From Gammaproteobacteria bacterium (GTDB lineage: Bacteria; Pseudomonadota; Gammaproteobacteria; SZUA-229), in the NCBI GenBank assembly GCA_016744065.1, contig JADGFA010000003.1:1-64000 (forward strand): a DNA stretch of 64,000 nucleotides, read 5' to 3'. Positions 6,347-13,903 of this stretch are shown here, in pieces (position 1 is the stretch's first letter; the number at the start of each line of letters is the position of its first letter). The notes beneath the pieces are model-generated. The model was given only the letters and a program-made list of their open reading frames with translations, searched no databases and had not been told where the DNA came from. The position numbers and the translations under genes were made by a program.

Positions 6347-6817
6347 TTAGTGTGCAGTCTCAGTCGAAGCGTCCTGTTGTGCCTGCTGTTGTTGCTGGTG
6401 TTGCATATACAGGGCATTAAAGTTAACAGGTGACAGCAGCATTTGTGGGAATCCGCCTTTTGTTACAAGATCAGAAACAGCTTCACGGGCATAAGGAAAT
6501 AATGTTTCAGGGCAGTAGGCTCCGAGCATGCCGCCCAGTTGTTCCTGTTCAAATCCTTTCAACTGGAAGATACCTGATTGTTTTACTTCTACTAGAAATG
6601 CTGTTTTATCCAGTTGTTTAGCAGTAACCGTAATCGTTAATGTTATTTCATGCAGGCTGTCATTAAGTGCTTTTGCTTCCGTATTGATCTGTACATTTAC
6701 TTCAGGTTTCCACTCTCCTTCGGTAAATACAGCAGGTGAATTAGGTGATTCAAAAGATACATCTTTCATGAATATTTTTTGTATTGAAAATTGTTGTTGT
6801 GTCTGTTCTTCGCTCAT
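6347..6817 (-). CDS. secB: SecB protein-export chaperone
   Basis: 156 aa, the normal length. SecB tetramers hold unfolded precursor proteins and deliver them to SecA at the Sec translocon. Family features are QKIFMKDVSFESPNSPAVF at the N-terminus, LVEVKQSGIFQLKGF, the CPETLFPYAREAVSDLVTKGGFPQM block and a glutamine-rich C-terminal tail (MQHQQQQQAQQ). AGG lies ahead of the ATG. It precedes gpsA and follows grxC, the conserved gammaproteobacterial order. The 250 bp before it (6818-7068) hold no gene that I recognise. Confidence 0.97.
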   Translation of the reverse strand: MSEEQTQQQFSIQKIFMKDVSFESPNSPAVFTEGEWKPEVNVQINTEAKALNDSLHEITLTITVTAKQLDKTAFLVEVKQSGIFQLKGFEQEQLGGMLGAYCPETLFPYAREAVSDLVTKGGFPQMLLSPVNFNALYMQHQQQQQAQQDASTETAH

Positions 6818-7068
6818 TTTTAATAACCTGAATCGTAAATTTTGAAATTGAATAATTGACTGGTGATGGAGAATAACATTAAACGAAGGGCGCCGCTAAT
6901 GCCCGATGCTCAGATATGCGGATTTCATTTTGGGTAATTCTGGGCGGTATTCGGGTTAGCGTAATACCTAATTTCATTTTGCTTCTGATGGCGCTGCTTA
7001 TTAGCGAGCCAGATATTAAAAAGCAGCTGTTTGTTTACTTTTTACTTCCCGAAAAATAAGTGCGCTTT

Positions 7069-7332
7069 TTAGCCTGCAGCGATAAGGGGGTCAAGTTCAC
7101 CTTTATCATCTAAAGCTGCCATATCATCATAACCGCCTATATGGGTATCACCAATAAATATCTGTGGCACACTGGTCTGCCCCGCTTTTTGCTCCATTTC
7201 CTGGCGGATTTCCTGAGCGTCATTTACATTGATTAATGTAAATTCGACATTTTTGTTTTTAAGTAATTGTTTAGCCCATCCGCAATATGGGCAGAAAGGA
7301 GCGTAATAAACGGTAATATTGGCCTGGGACAT
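7069..7332 (-). CDS. grxC: Glutaredoxin 3
   Basis: 87 aa. Glutathione-dependent thiol-disulfide oxidoreductase of the cytoplasm. The dithiol active site CPYC is at residues 14-17 in the context YYAPFCPYCGWAKQLL. The cis-proline TSVPQIFIG and the glutathione-binding GGYDD are present. It lies 21 bp downstream of the rhodanese gene, with secB following, the same order as in E. coli (yibN-grxC-secB). Clustering with a rhodanese and a cysteine-bearing ArsR regulator suggests a role in reducing persulfidated or oxidised thiols. Confidence 0.95.
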   Translation of the reverse strand: MSQANITVYYAPFCPYCGWAKQLLKNKNVEFTLINVNDAQEIRQEMEQKAGQTSVPQIFIGDTHIGGYDDMAALDDKGELDPLIAAG

Positions 7333-7353
7333 GGGGGTTTCTTTAAAGGTTAG

Positions 7354-7779
7354 TTATTTTTTGGTGACGGGCAGGTTGGCACTGGACCAACCCATAATGC
7401 CACCGGCAAGATTGCTTACATGCTCAAAACCCTGTTTGCTCAGGGTGCGGCAGGCGCTGTTTGAGCGACTACCTGATCGACAGTAAGCTAAAATTTGTTT
7501 GTTTTTATGTTTGTCGAGTTCGCTCAGGCGTTTAACCAGTGCTGTCATAGGGACATGCACTGAATCACGAATATGGCCTTCGTTATATTCATTGTTTTCT
7601 CGAACATCGAGTATTACAACATTGTCGTCATTCATCAGGCGCACAGCTTCATTAGTATTCAGCTGTGGGATATTATTAAGCTTGAGGCCTATTTCTGTTT
7701 TGATGATGAGCGTGGCAATGACAGCTAATGCCGCTACCAGTATTAAATTATTCGCGGCGAACTCCATGAGTTGAGCCAT
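7354..7779 (-). CDS. yibN: Membrane-anchored rhodanese (YibN-like)
   Basis: 141 aa. An N-terminal transmembrane helix (about residues 10-26) anchors a single rhodanese domain with the active-site loop CRSGSRS (Cys100) and the usual ILDVRENNEYNEGHI and GGIMGW motifs. Such domains carry sulfane sulfur as a cysteine persulfide. The start at 7779 is chosen because GGAG lies 7 nt upstream and the E. coli homologue begins at the same place; an in-frame Met 12 codons earlier is less likely. It follows the arsR-type gene by ~100 bp and precedes grxC, so it is probably part of a persulfide-responsive transcription unit. Confidence 0.92.
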   Translation of the reverse strand: MAQLMEFAANNLILVAALAVIATLIIKTEIGLKLNNIPQLNTNEAVRLMNDDNVVILDVRENNEYNEGHIRDSVHVPMTALVKRLSELDKHKNKQILAYCRSGSRSNSACRTLSKQGFEHVSNLAGGIMGWSSANLPVTKK

Positions 7780-7881
7780 TATATTCTCCAGATGAGCTAT
7801 GAAACCTCTGGTCACAGTGTGTGAATAGAGGTCTTAATTATATAACCAGGCCTGATTAAACAGACTTATAGAAAGTTGTTA

Positions 7882-8217
7882 TTACTCGTCGAAAAGGCGC
7901 TGGGAGCAAAACACTTCCTGCATCATACCAATAAGGCGCAGTGTTCTGGCATCGCCTACTCGGTAAAATACTCGGTTTGCATCTTTGCGTGATGCGAGTA
8001 TGCCTTTGTCACGTAATATTGCCAGATGTTGAGAAATATTACTTTGTGATGTTCCCACATTATCAACGATGTCCTGTACACTGACTTCCTGATCTTGCAG
8101 AGTACATAGGATTTTTAGACGTAATGGGTGTGACATTGCTTTCAGTGAGCGAGAAGCGCGTTCAATATCCTCCTCCCGCGTCATTAATTGTGTGCCTTCT
8201 TCAAAGTTTGCAACCAT
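7882..8217 (-). CDS. ArsR-family regulator with SqrR/BigR-like persulfide-sensing cysteines
   Basis: 111 aa winged-helix ArsR repressor: LKAMSHPLRLKILCTL, then the recognition helix GTSQSNISQHLAILRDKGIL and the wing RKDANRVFYRV. It has two cysteines, Cys38 (helix 2, ILCTL) and Cys104 (C-terminal helix, EVFCSQ), 66 residues apart. That is the same spacing as the reactive pair of SqrR and BigR, which form a tetrasulfide bridge on exposure to persulfides and leave DNA. Metal-binding motifs of ArsR/SmtB (ELCVCDL, DXHX10H) are absent. GGAAGG precedes the ATG. It heads the run yibN-grxC-secB-gpsA. Confidence 0.85.
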   Translation of the reverse strand: MVANFEEGTQLMTREEDIERASRSLKAMSHPLRLKILCTLQDQEVSVQDIVDNVGTSQSNISQHLAILRDKGILASRKDANRVFYRVGDARTLRLIGMMQEVFCSQRLFDE

Positions 8218-8244
8218 GGGTACCTTCCCGCTAAAATTGTGTTC

Positions 8245-8256
8245 ACTAATATTAGT
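8245..8256. promoter_or_regulatory. Palindromic operator candidate for the ArsR-type regulator
   Basis: actaatattagt is a perfect 12-bp palindrome 28 bp upstream of the regulator's start codon, in the divergent region with the envC-like gene. AT-rich palindromes of this kind are typical ArsR-family operators and would allow autoregulation. No experimental support is available here. Confidence 0.5.
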
Positions 8257-8386
8257 AATCTACCATAAAATGATACATACTTTTTAACTAAATTAAATCA
8301 TCATATCCAGTGTTTTTTTATTAATATTGGCTTTTTATGATGAAGCGTGAGTTAGTAAACACTAAAATACGATTGTATTCAACAAT

Positions 8387-9571
8387 ATGCATAGATTTAA
8401 TAACCTGAAATTTTTCATTTTCTCTTGCCTGTTAGTGGCTATACCCTGTTCTATTGCGGCAGAAACAGCTTCGGATTATCAGCAACGCCTTGATAGTATT
8501 CGCGATAAAATTAGTAATGTACTGTCTGCGTTAACCCAGAATAAAGATCAACGTAATACAGTTCGTACTGAATTAAGAAAGCTGGAAGTCAAAATAGCTG
8601 TTAGTGCTAAAAAATTAAGGAAAACACAGAGAAAACATAAAAAATCAATTAAAAAGCTTAAGAATTCAAGGGCTGAGTTAAAAATATTAAAACAGCATCT
8701 GGCCAGACAACAAAAAATACTGGGTGAACAATTACGTTCAGCTTATGCAATGGGACAGCAACCACAGTTAAAAATGCTACTAAATCAGCAGGATCCAACG
8801 GAAATGGGGCGTGCGATGATTTATTACACCTATCTTAATCGTGCCAGAGGTAAAGAAATAAAGACATTTATATCGAGTATAGAAAAACAAAGAGTGCTTG
8901 AAATCGGTATAAAGAAGACCTCGGAAGAACTTGCGTCGCTCGTTGTTGTAAAAAAACGTGAGAAAAAACAGTTAGGCTCGCATAGGGTCAAACGGAAAAA
9001 GCTGCTTGCGCGGCTTAATAAAGATATTGATAATCAACAGCTTACCCTGAATGATCTGCATTCCAGTCGGAACCGTATTGAAGGTTTGTTAATGTCTCTG
9101 GGTGAGTTGCTTGCTGATATACCTGCGGAGGCACTCAACCAGAAACCTTTTGGGCAATTACGTGGAAAGCTGCCCTGGCCAGTTAAGGGAAAATTTCGTG
9201 CAACTTTTGGAACCTCACGTAAGCAAGGTGATCTGAAGTGGAATGGGGTTATTATCAATGCAGGCTATGATACCCGTGTGCGTGCCGTTACCCATGGGCG
9301 TGTTGCTTTCGCAGACTGGCTACAGGGTTATGGCTTTATTACAATCATCGACCATAATGATGGTTATATGAGTTTATATGGCTATACGCAGGAATTATAT
9401 AAACAGGTTGGTGACTGGGTGGAAGCCAGTGAGGTTATTGCAACAGTTGGAGATAGTGGTGGCCAGGCCAGGTCAGGACTGTATTTTGAAATTCGAAAAC
9501 AGGGTAAGCCAGTTAACCCCAAAAAGTGGTGCTCCAGTCGCATTCAGCATCTGGCGCTATTAGATAATTAA
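8387..9571 (+). CDS. envC: EnvC-like murein hydrolase activator
   Basis: 394 aa: signal peptide (cleavage after SIAA, ~residue 25), a long coiled coil (about 30-250) and a C-terminal LytM/M23-fold domain (~265-385). EnvC recruits FtsEX at the septum and activates amidases AmiA/B. The zinc-binding residues of active M23 peptidases are missing: the first His site reads GDLKWNGVIINAGYDT, and the HxH motif is replaced by SGLYFEI. A non-catalytic activator is therefore expected. It is followed by an S41 protease, a common arrangement (envC-ctpA). It starts divergently from the arsR-type gene. Confidence 0.92.
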   Translation: MHRFNNLKFFIFSCLLVAIPCSIAAETASDYQQRLDSIRDKISNVLSALTQNKDQRNTVRTELRKLEVKIAVSAKKLRKTQRKHKKSIKKLKNSRAELKILKQHLARQQKILGEQLRSAYAMGQQPQLKMLLNQQDPTEMGRAMIYYTYLNRARGKEIKTFISSIEKQRVLEIGIKKTSEELASLVVVKKREKKQLGSHRVKRKKLLARLNKDIDNQQLTLNDLHSSRNRIEGLLMSLGELLADIPAEALNQKPFGQLRGKLPWPVKGKFRATFGTSRKQGDLKWNGVIINAGYDTRVRAVTHGRVAFADWLQGYGFITIIDHNDGYMSLYGYTQELYKQVGDWVEASEVIATVGDSGGQARSGLYFEIRKQGKPVNPKKWCSSRIQHLALLDN

Positions 9572-9614
9572 ATAGATTATTAATAACATGGATGTGTTTT
9601 AACAGGAGTGATAC

Positions 9615-10970
9615 ATGGATCAAAAACGACTAAAGACAGTCGCTATTATTATGCTGCTTAGCTTATCGAGTTTTAGTTATGCTGAGATTGTAGAAAAAAA
9701 AGAGGATACGACCAAAAAACAAGATCTGCCTTTAGAGCAGTTGCGTAATTTTTCAGATATTTTTGCGCGTATAAAAACAGATTATGTTGAACAGGTTAGT
9801 GATACAGAATTGCTGGAAAATGCAATACGTGGAATGCTATCAGGTTTAGATCCTCATTCTACTTATCTTGATCCAGAAGAGTACAAAGAGCTAAGAATTG
9901 GCACAACGGGTCAGTTTGGCGGTTTGGGTATTCAGGTGGGGATGGAGGATGGATATGTCAAAGTGATCTCCCCTATAGATGATACACCAGCGCACAAAGC
10001 CGGTTTAAAAGCCGGAGATTTAATTGTTCGCCTGGATAATAAATCTGTAAAAGATATGAGCCTTAATGATGCGGTTAAAGCCATGCGAGGTAAACCTGGG
10101 ACATCAATTGAACTGAGTATTATAAGAAAAGGAAAAGATGAGCCTGTTAAATTTAAATTAAAGCGCGCGATTATTAAAGTTAAAAGTGTTAAGAGTCATT
10201 TACTTGAGCCAGGATTTGGTTATGTGCGTATAAGTACTTTTCAGTCAAAAACAGCTCGTCATCTGAAAAGCGCAGTCAGTAAACTAGTTGATGAAAATGA
10301 AGCGCCTTTAAATGGCCTGATTATGGACCTGAGAAATAATCCAGGGGGTGTTTTAAATGCAGCAGCCGATGTAACCGACCTGTTTGTTAAAAAAGGTAAA
10401 CTGGTTTATACACAGGGAAGAACAGATGACTCTTATATTGAATTTGTTGCAAAACCAGGTGATATTCTGAATGAAGCCCCCATGATTATATTGATTAATG
10501 GAGGCTCTGCATCCGCTTCAGAAATAGTTGCTGGTGCATTACAGGATCATAAACGGGCGGTAATTATGGGTGAAAAGTCATTTGGTAAAGGTTCTGTGCA
10601 GACAATACAGGAGCTGAGAAATGGTGGTGCTGTAAAATTTACAACAGCAAGGTATTTCACACCGGGTGGCCGTTCAATTCAGGCAGAAGGTATTGTTCCC
10701 GATATTATTTTAAAAAATATGCAGGTAACCTCTAAACAGGAAAATAGTTTTAATCGGTTAAAAGAATCTGACCTGTCTGGGCATATTAGTAACCCAAATG
10801 GAAAGCTTGATAAGAATAAAAATAAGAAGGGAAAAGCAGTTAACGGAATGACAGAAAAATTACAGAAAGATTATAAAATTCATGAGGCCTTAAATCTTTT
10901 AAAGGGTATGCATATACTTTCAGCAAATAATAAAAACACACACGATACGGTTAACAGCAAGGAGAAGTGA
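9615..10970 (+). CDS. ctpA: S41 carboxy-terminal processing protease
   Basis: 451 aa: signal peptide (~residues 1-23), N-terminal helical region with DPHSTYLDPEEY, a PDZ domain (~85-170, FGGLGIQVGMEDG and AGLKAGDLIVRLD), and the S41 protease core. The catalytic serine is in NGGSASASEIVAGAL and the lysine in GEKSFGKGSVQT, giving the Ser-Lys dyad of tail-specific proteases. It acts in the periplasm, probably on lipoproteins or murein hydrolases. The C-terminal ~75 aa are lysine/asparagine-rich and low in complexity. AGGAG precedes the ATG. It lies 43 bp after the EnvC-like gene. Confidence 0.95.
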   Translation: MDQKRLKTVAIIMLLSLSSFSYAEIVEKKEDTTKKQDLPLEQLRNFSDIFARIKTDYVEQVSDTELLENAIRGMLSGLDPHSTYLDPEEYKELRIGTTGQFGGLGIQVGMEDGYVKVISPIDDTPAHKAGLKAGDLIVRLDNKSVKDMSLNDAVKAMRGKPGTSIELSIIRKGKDEPVKFKLKRAIIKVKSVKSHLLEPGFGYVRISTFQSKTARHLKSAVSKLVDENEAPLNGLIMDLRNNPGGVLNAAADVTDLFVKKGKLVYTQGRTDDSYIEFVAKPGDILNEAPMIILINGGSASASEIVAGALQDHKRAVIMGEKSFGKGSVQTIQELRNGGAVKFTTARYFTPGGRSIQAEGIVPDIILKNMQVTSKQENSFNRLKESDLSGHISNPNGKLDKNKNKKGKAVNGMTEKLQKDYKIHEALNLLKGMHILSANNKNTHDTVNSKEK

Positions 10971-10971
10971 T

Positions 10972-11520
10972 ATGACCAGTGTACTGGTTCCTTTAGCGCA
11001 GGGTTGTGAGGAGCTTGAGGCGGTGACAATTACTGACTTGTTAACGCGTGCGGGTATTGAAGTTATAACCGCAGGTTTAGATAATAAACCAGTGGTTGCT
11101 GCACGAGGTTTACAGATAATTCCTCAAACCACAATCGAAAATGTGGCAGACGAGTTGTTTGATATGATTGTCTTGCCCGGTGGTTTACCAGGGGCGGATA
11201 ATTTGCGTGATAACAAAGCCCTGCAAGGCATGTTGAAAAAACATGCTAAAAACAGCCATTATCTGGCTGCAATATGTGCGGCACCAAAAGCACTATTACA
11301 GGCGGGTGTATTAAAAAACAAAACGGTAAGTTGCTATCCAGGGGCGCTGGATTCACTTGGTCTGGATGATATGAAATTAACAGACAATGCTGTGGAAGTT
11401 GATGGAAAAATTATAACCTCTAGAGGGCCAGGTACGGCGATGGATTTTGCTTTAAAATTGATCGAAGTGCTTGAAGGGAAATTAAAAAAAGAAGAGGTCG
11501 AAAAAGGACTTGTGAGATAA
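10972..11520 (+). CDS. DJ-1/PfpI family protein (YajL-like)
   Basis: 182 aa, single DJ-1 domain. The conserved nucleophilic cysteine lies in AAICAAPKALL and the acidic partner in the N-terminal block GCEELEAVTITDLLTRAG. Members of the YajL/ThiJ subgroup are chaperones or deglycases that protect thiol proteins from oxidative stress. The ATG is one base after the ctpA stop codon, with AGGAG inside ctpA's 3' end, so the two genes are translationally coupled. The gene converges with a methyltransferase gene. The exact enzymatic activity remains debated for the family. Confidence 0.92.
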   Translation: MTSVLVPLAQGCEELEAVTITDLLTRAGIEVITAGLDNKPVVAARGLQIIPQTTIENVADELFDMIVLPGGLPGADNLRDNKALQGMLKKHAKNSHYLAAICAAPKALLQAGVLKNKTVSCYPGALDSLGLDDMKLTDNAVEVDGKIITSRGPGTAMDFALKLIEVLEGKLKKEEVEKGLVR

Positions 11521-11635
11521 GTCGTAATGTCATTTCGATTAAATGGGCTAAATGATAAATAGTTTTAGATGTTTGTAAATAATTTAAACAAGAAATAGCC
11601 TGCGGTGTTTTGAAGGTGACGCAATAATGATAATG

Positions 11636-12157
11636 TTATTTAAAATCGTGTTGTCGCCTCCATTCATATAAAAAAACAACAAGAGCATGACTGATATTCA
11701 TTGAGCTGTTAAGTCCATACATGGGTAAATGATAGCTACCATTACAGAGTTCAAGTGTTTCTTCCCGTATGCCCTGAGATTCATGCCCAATGACTATGGC
11801 ATCACAGGTGGAAATATCTGCTGTGTATGCATTTGATGAATGTGTGGTTATTTCGAGGGCATACAGGTGATGAAAATGATGACGAATTTTAGTGAATTCT
11901 ATAAGTGATAGTAATTCGATAGATATGTGCTTGTCTGTGCTGCGGGCTATTTTCGATATTTTTTTATTTTTAAGGTTAATTTGGTTGTCGAGTAAAATAA
12001 TGCGCGTACTACCAGTAGCATCCGCTACTCTCAAAATAGAGCCAAGATTTTCGGGTGTTTGTAAGCCGTCACAGATAATAACAGGTGCATTTGATTCAGT
12101 GTATTGCGATTGACGTGCATGTAAATCCGTACTGTTGATCTGTTTTTCAATTGGCAT
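11636..12157 (-). CDS. SpoU/TrmH-family RNA 2'-O-methyltransferase
   Basis: 173 aa, the catalytic domain only, with the deep trefoil-knot signatures: TPENLGSILRVADATG (motif 1), AIVIGHESQGI (motif 2) and LPMYGLNSSMNISHAL (motif 3). The enzyme uses S-adenosylmethionine to methylate ribose in tRNA or rRNA. The short length without an N-terminal RNA-binding domain suggests a tRNA target like TrmL or TrmH, but the site cannot be assigned from sequence alone. It is 14 bp from the lipoprotein gene upstream of it on the same strand. Confidence 0.9.
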   Translation of the reverse strand: MPIEKQINSTDLHARQSQYTESNAPVIICDGLQTPENLGSILRVADATGSTRIILLDNQINLKNKKISKIARSTDKHISIELLSLIEFTKIRHHFHHLYALEITTHSSNAYTADISTCDAIVIGHESQGIREETLELCNGSYHLPMYGLNSSMNISHALVVFLYEWRRQHDFK

Positions 12158-12171
12158 TATCAGTTTCTATA

Positions 12172-12552
12172 TTATTTAAATTTTATTTCAATATTTATGC
12201 GACCACCATCAATTTTATTTAGTAATAGTTCGTCGTTATTTTCATTGGGGTCTATGTGGAAGTCGCCACTAATATTATAGTTATTTTCAAATTTTTTATT
12301 CAGATTTATGTTTAGCTCGTTTAAGCTGTATGGTTCATTGGCCGATAATGTTGCGTTTCCAGGTGTGAATATGGTGCTGTTCGGCAGTGATAAATCGATT
12401 GTAGGAGGTTTTCTAATTATCTCTTTTTTTACAGGGACTAATATGCTTTTTTCAATAATTGCTTCGTCTTTTTCAATAGTAGGTTGAATTTCTACATCGC
12501 ATGCAGTTATTAATAATAAAATAAGAACCGAGCTGTATTTAATCTGTGCCAT
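12172..12552 (-). CDS. Small lipoprotein downstream of the sigma54 regulator
   Basis: 126 aa. A short signal sequence ends in the lipobox LLITAC, so the mature protein starts with a lipidated Cys near residue 18. The rest is hydrophilic and Asn/Glu/Lys-rich with no recognised domain (PPTIDLSLPNSTIF, LNELNINLNKKFENNYN). The ATG at 12552 lies inside the end of the upstream response-regulator gene (stop at 12539), so it is coupled to the two-component genes. A GTG three codons upstream is an alternative start. It may be a sensed or regulated envelope component; function unknown. Confidence 0.75.
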   Translation of the reverse strand: MAQIKYSSVLILLLITACDVEIQPTIEKDEAIIEKSILVPVKKEIIRKPPTIDLSLPNSTIFTPGNATLSANEPYSLNELNINLNKKFENNYNISGDFHIDPNENNDELLLNKIDGGRINIEIKFK

Positions 12553-13897
12553 GGACTTCACTAGAAGATTTTTGCCAGCTTTGTAGTTTTCGCCATAGTG
12601 TCGATTTGTTTATGCCTAAAAGAGAGGCGGTTTGTTCTTTGTTCCCATTGCACTTGTTTAGTGTTTTCATTATATAGCGTTTTTCAAGTGCCTCCAGGGT
12701 TGGTGAATCTGCGTCAATGCCATTGCCCGTGTCATTACCAATTAATATCTGATCTATACTTAGTATCGGCCCATCAGCAAGTGCAATATGTCTTTCAATC
12801 ATGTTACGAAGTTCACGAATATTTCCTGGCCAACTATAAGCTTTAAGCTTTTCCATAGAAGGTTGGTCGAAATGTTTTATATCGCGCTGATAGCGTTCTT
12901 TAAATTCATTAATAAAATGTTTAATGAGTAAGTCAAGGTCGGCTTCCCTTTCTCGTAAAGGTGGCATGATTATTTTCACAACATTCAGGCGATGATATAA
13001 GTCATGCCTGAACTGACTTGCTGAAATCATTTCTTCAATATTTCTATTCGTTGCAACGACAAAACGAACGTCAATGTTTATAGGCGTGATTCCGCCAACG
13101 CGTGTTATGGTTTGGGCCTGTACGGCACGCATTAATTTCATTTGCATGGTATCTGTTATATTGCAAATTTCATCAAGAAATATGGTGCCGCCACTGGCTA
13201 CCTCAAGTAAGCCCTGTTTGGTGTGAGTAGCACCAGTGAAAGCGCCTTTTTCATGGCCAAATAATTCACTTTCCAGCAATGTATCTGTTAGTGAGCCACA
13301 GTCGATTACGATAAATGGCTGGTCGGCAAATACAGAATGATTATGTAAAGCATGTGCGACAAGTTCTTTGCCGGTACCTGATTCACCTTCGATTATAACA
13401 TTGCAACGTATGTCTGATATTTTATCAATTATTTCATAAATTTTAGATAGTGCAGATGATCGTCCGATCATGCCAAACTGATCCTGCCTGTCTTTAATGC
13501 CAGGGCGATTTAATTTTTCAGTTTTTCGGGCTTCTGATTTTTTTAGAACCTGATCTACCTGAATTAAAAGCTTGTCTGCATCATAAGGTTTTTTGATGAA
13601 ATCTGTTGCACCCAGGCGTAAAGCCTTTATGGCATTATCTTCAGTGGAAAAACCAGTGATCATTATGACGGGCACTTCTATATCTGTTTGACGAATGGAT
13701 TCAAGTAATTCGAGGCCAGACATGCATGGCATGCTTAAATCTGTGATAATTAAATCACAGCCGTTTTCTTTTATATCCTGTAATGCATCTATTGGGTTTT
13801 TAAAAATAACTATTTCATAGTTTTTATTGCGCGCAAAACGACGGAATAAATCGCCAGCCGTTGGATCATCGTCTATAAAATGTACGCGTTTATTCAT
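12539..13897 (-). CDS. NtrC-family sigma54 response regulator
   Basis: 452 aa in three parts. A receiver domain has phospho-acceptor Asp53 (LIITDLSMP) and the conserved KKPYD. The AAA+ sigma54-interaction domain carries Walker A GESGTGKE, the sigma54 contact loop GAFTGA and an arginine-finger region. A C-terminal Fis-type HTH ends with KEQTASLLGINKSTLWRKL. It activates sigma54 promoters after phosphorylation, presumably by the histidine kinase encoded 6 bp upstream. The targets are unknown; the coupled lipoprotein gene is a candidate only because it shares the operon. Confidence 0.95.
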   Translation of the reverse strand: MNKRVHFIDDDPTAGDLFRRFARNKNYEIVIFKNPIDALQDIKENGCDLIITDLSMPCMSGLELLESIRQTDIEVPVIMITGFSTEDNAIKALRLGATDFIKKPYDADKLLIQVDQVLKKSEARKTEKLNRPGIKDRQDQFGMIGRSSALSKIYEIIDKISDIRCNVIIEGESGTGKELVAHALHNHSVFADQPFIVIDCGSLTDTLLESELFGHEKGAFTGATHTKQGLLEVASGGTIFLDEICNITDTMQMKLMRAVQAQTITRVGGITPINIDVRFVVATNRNIEEMISASQFRHDLYHRLNVVKIIMPPLREREADLDLLIKHFINEFKERYQRDIKHFDQPSMEKLKAYSWPGNIRELRNMIERHIALADGPILSIDQILIGNDTGNGIDADSPTLEALEKRYIMKTLNKCNGNKEQTASLLGINKSTLWRKLQSWQKSSSEVHGTD

Positions 13898-13903
13898 TGT
13901 TTT

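Noticed and set aside
6818..7068. Possible small gene or RNA between secB and grxC
   Set aside because: No open frame with a ribosome binding site, no tRNA fold and no strong stem could be supported.
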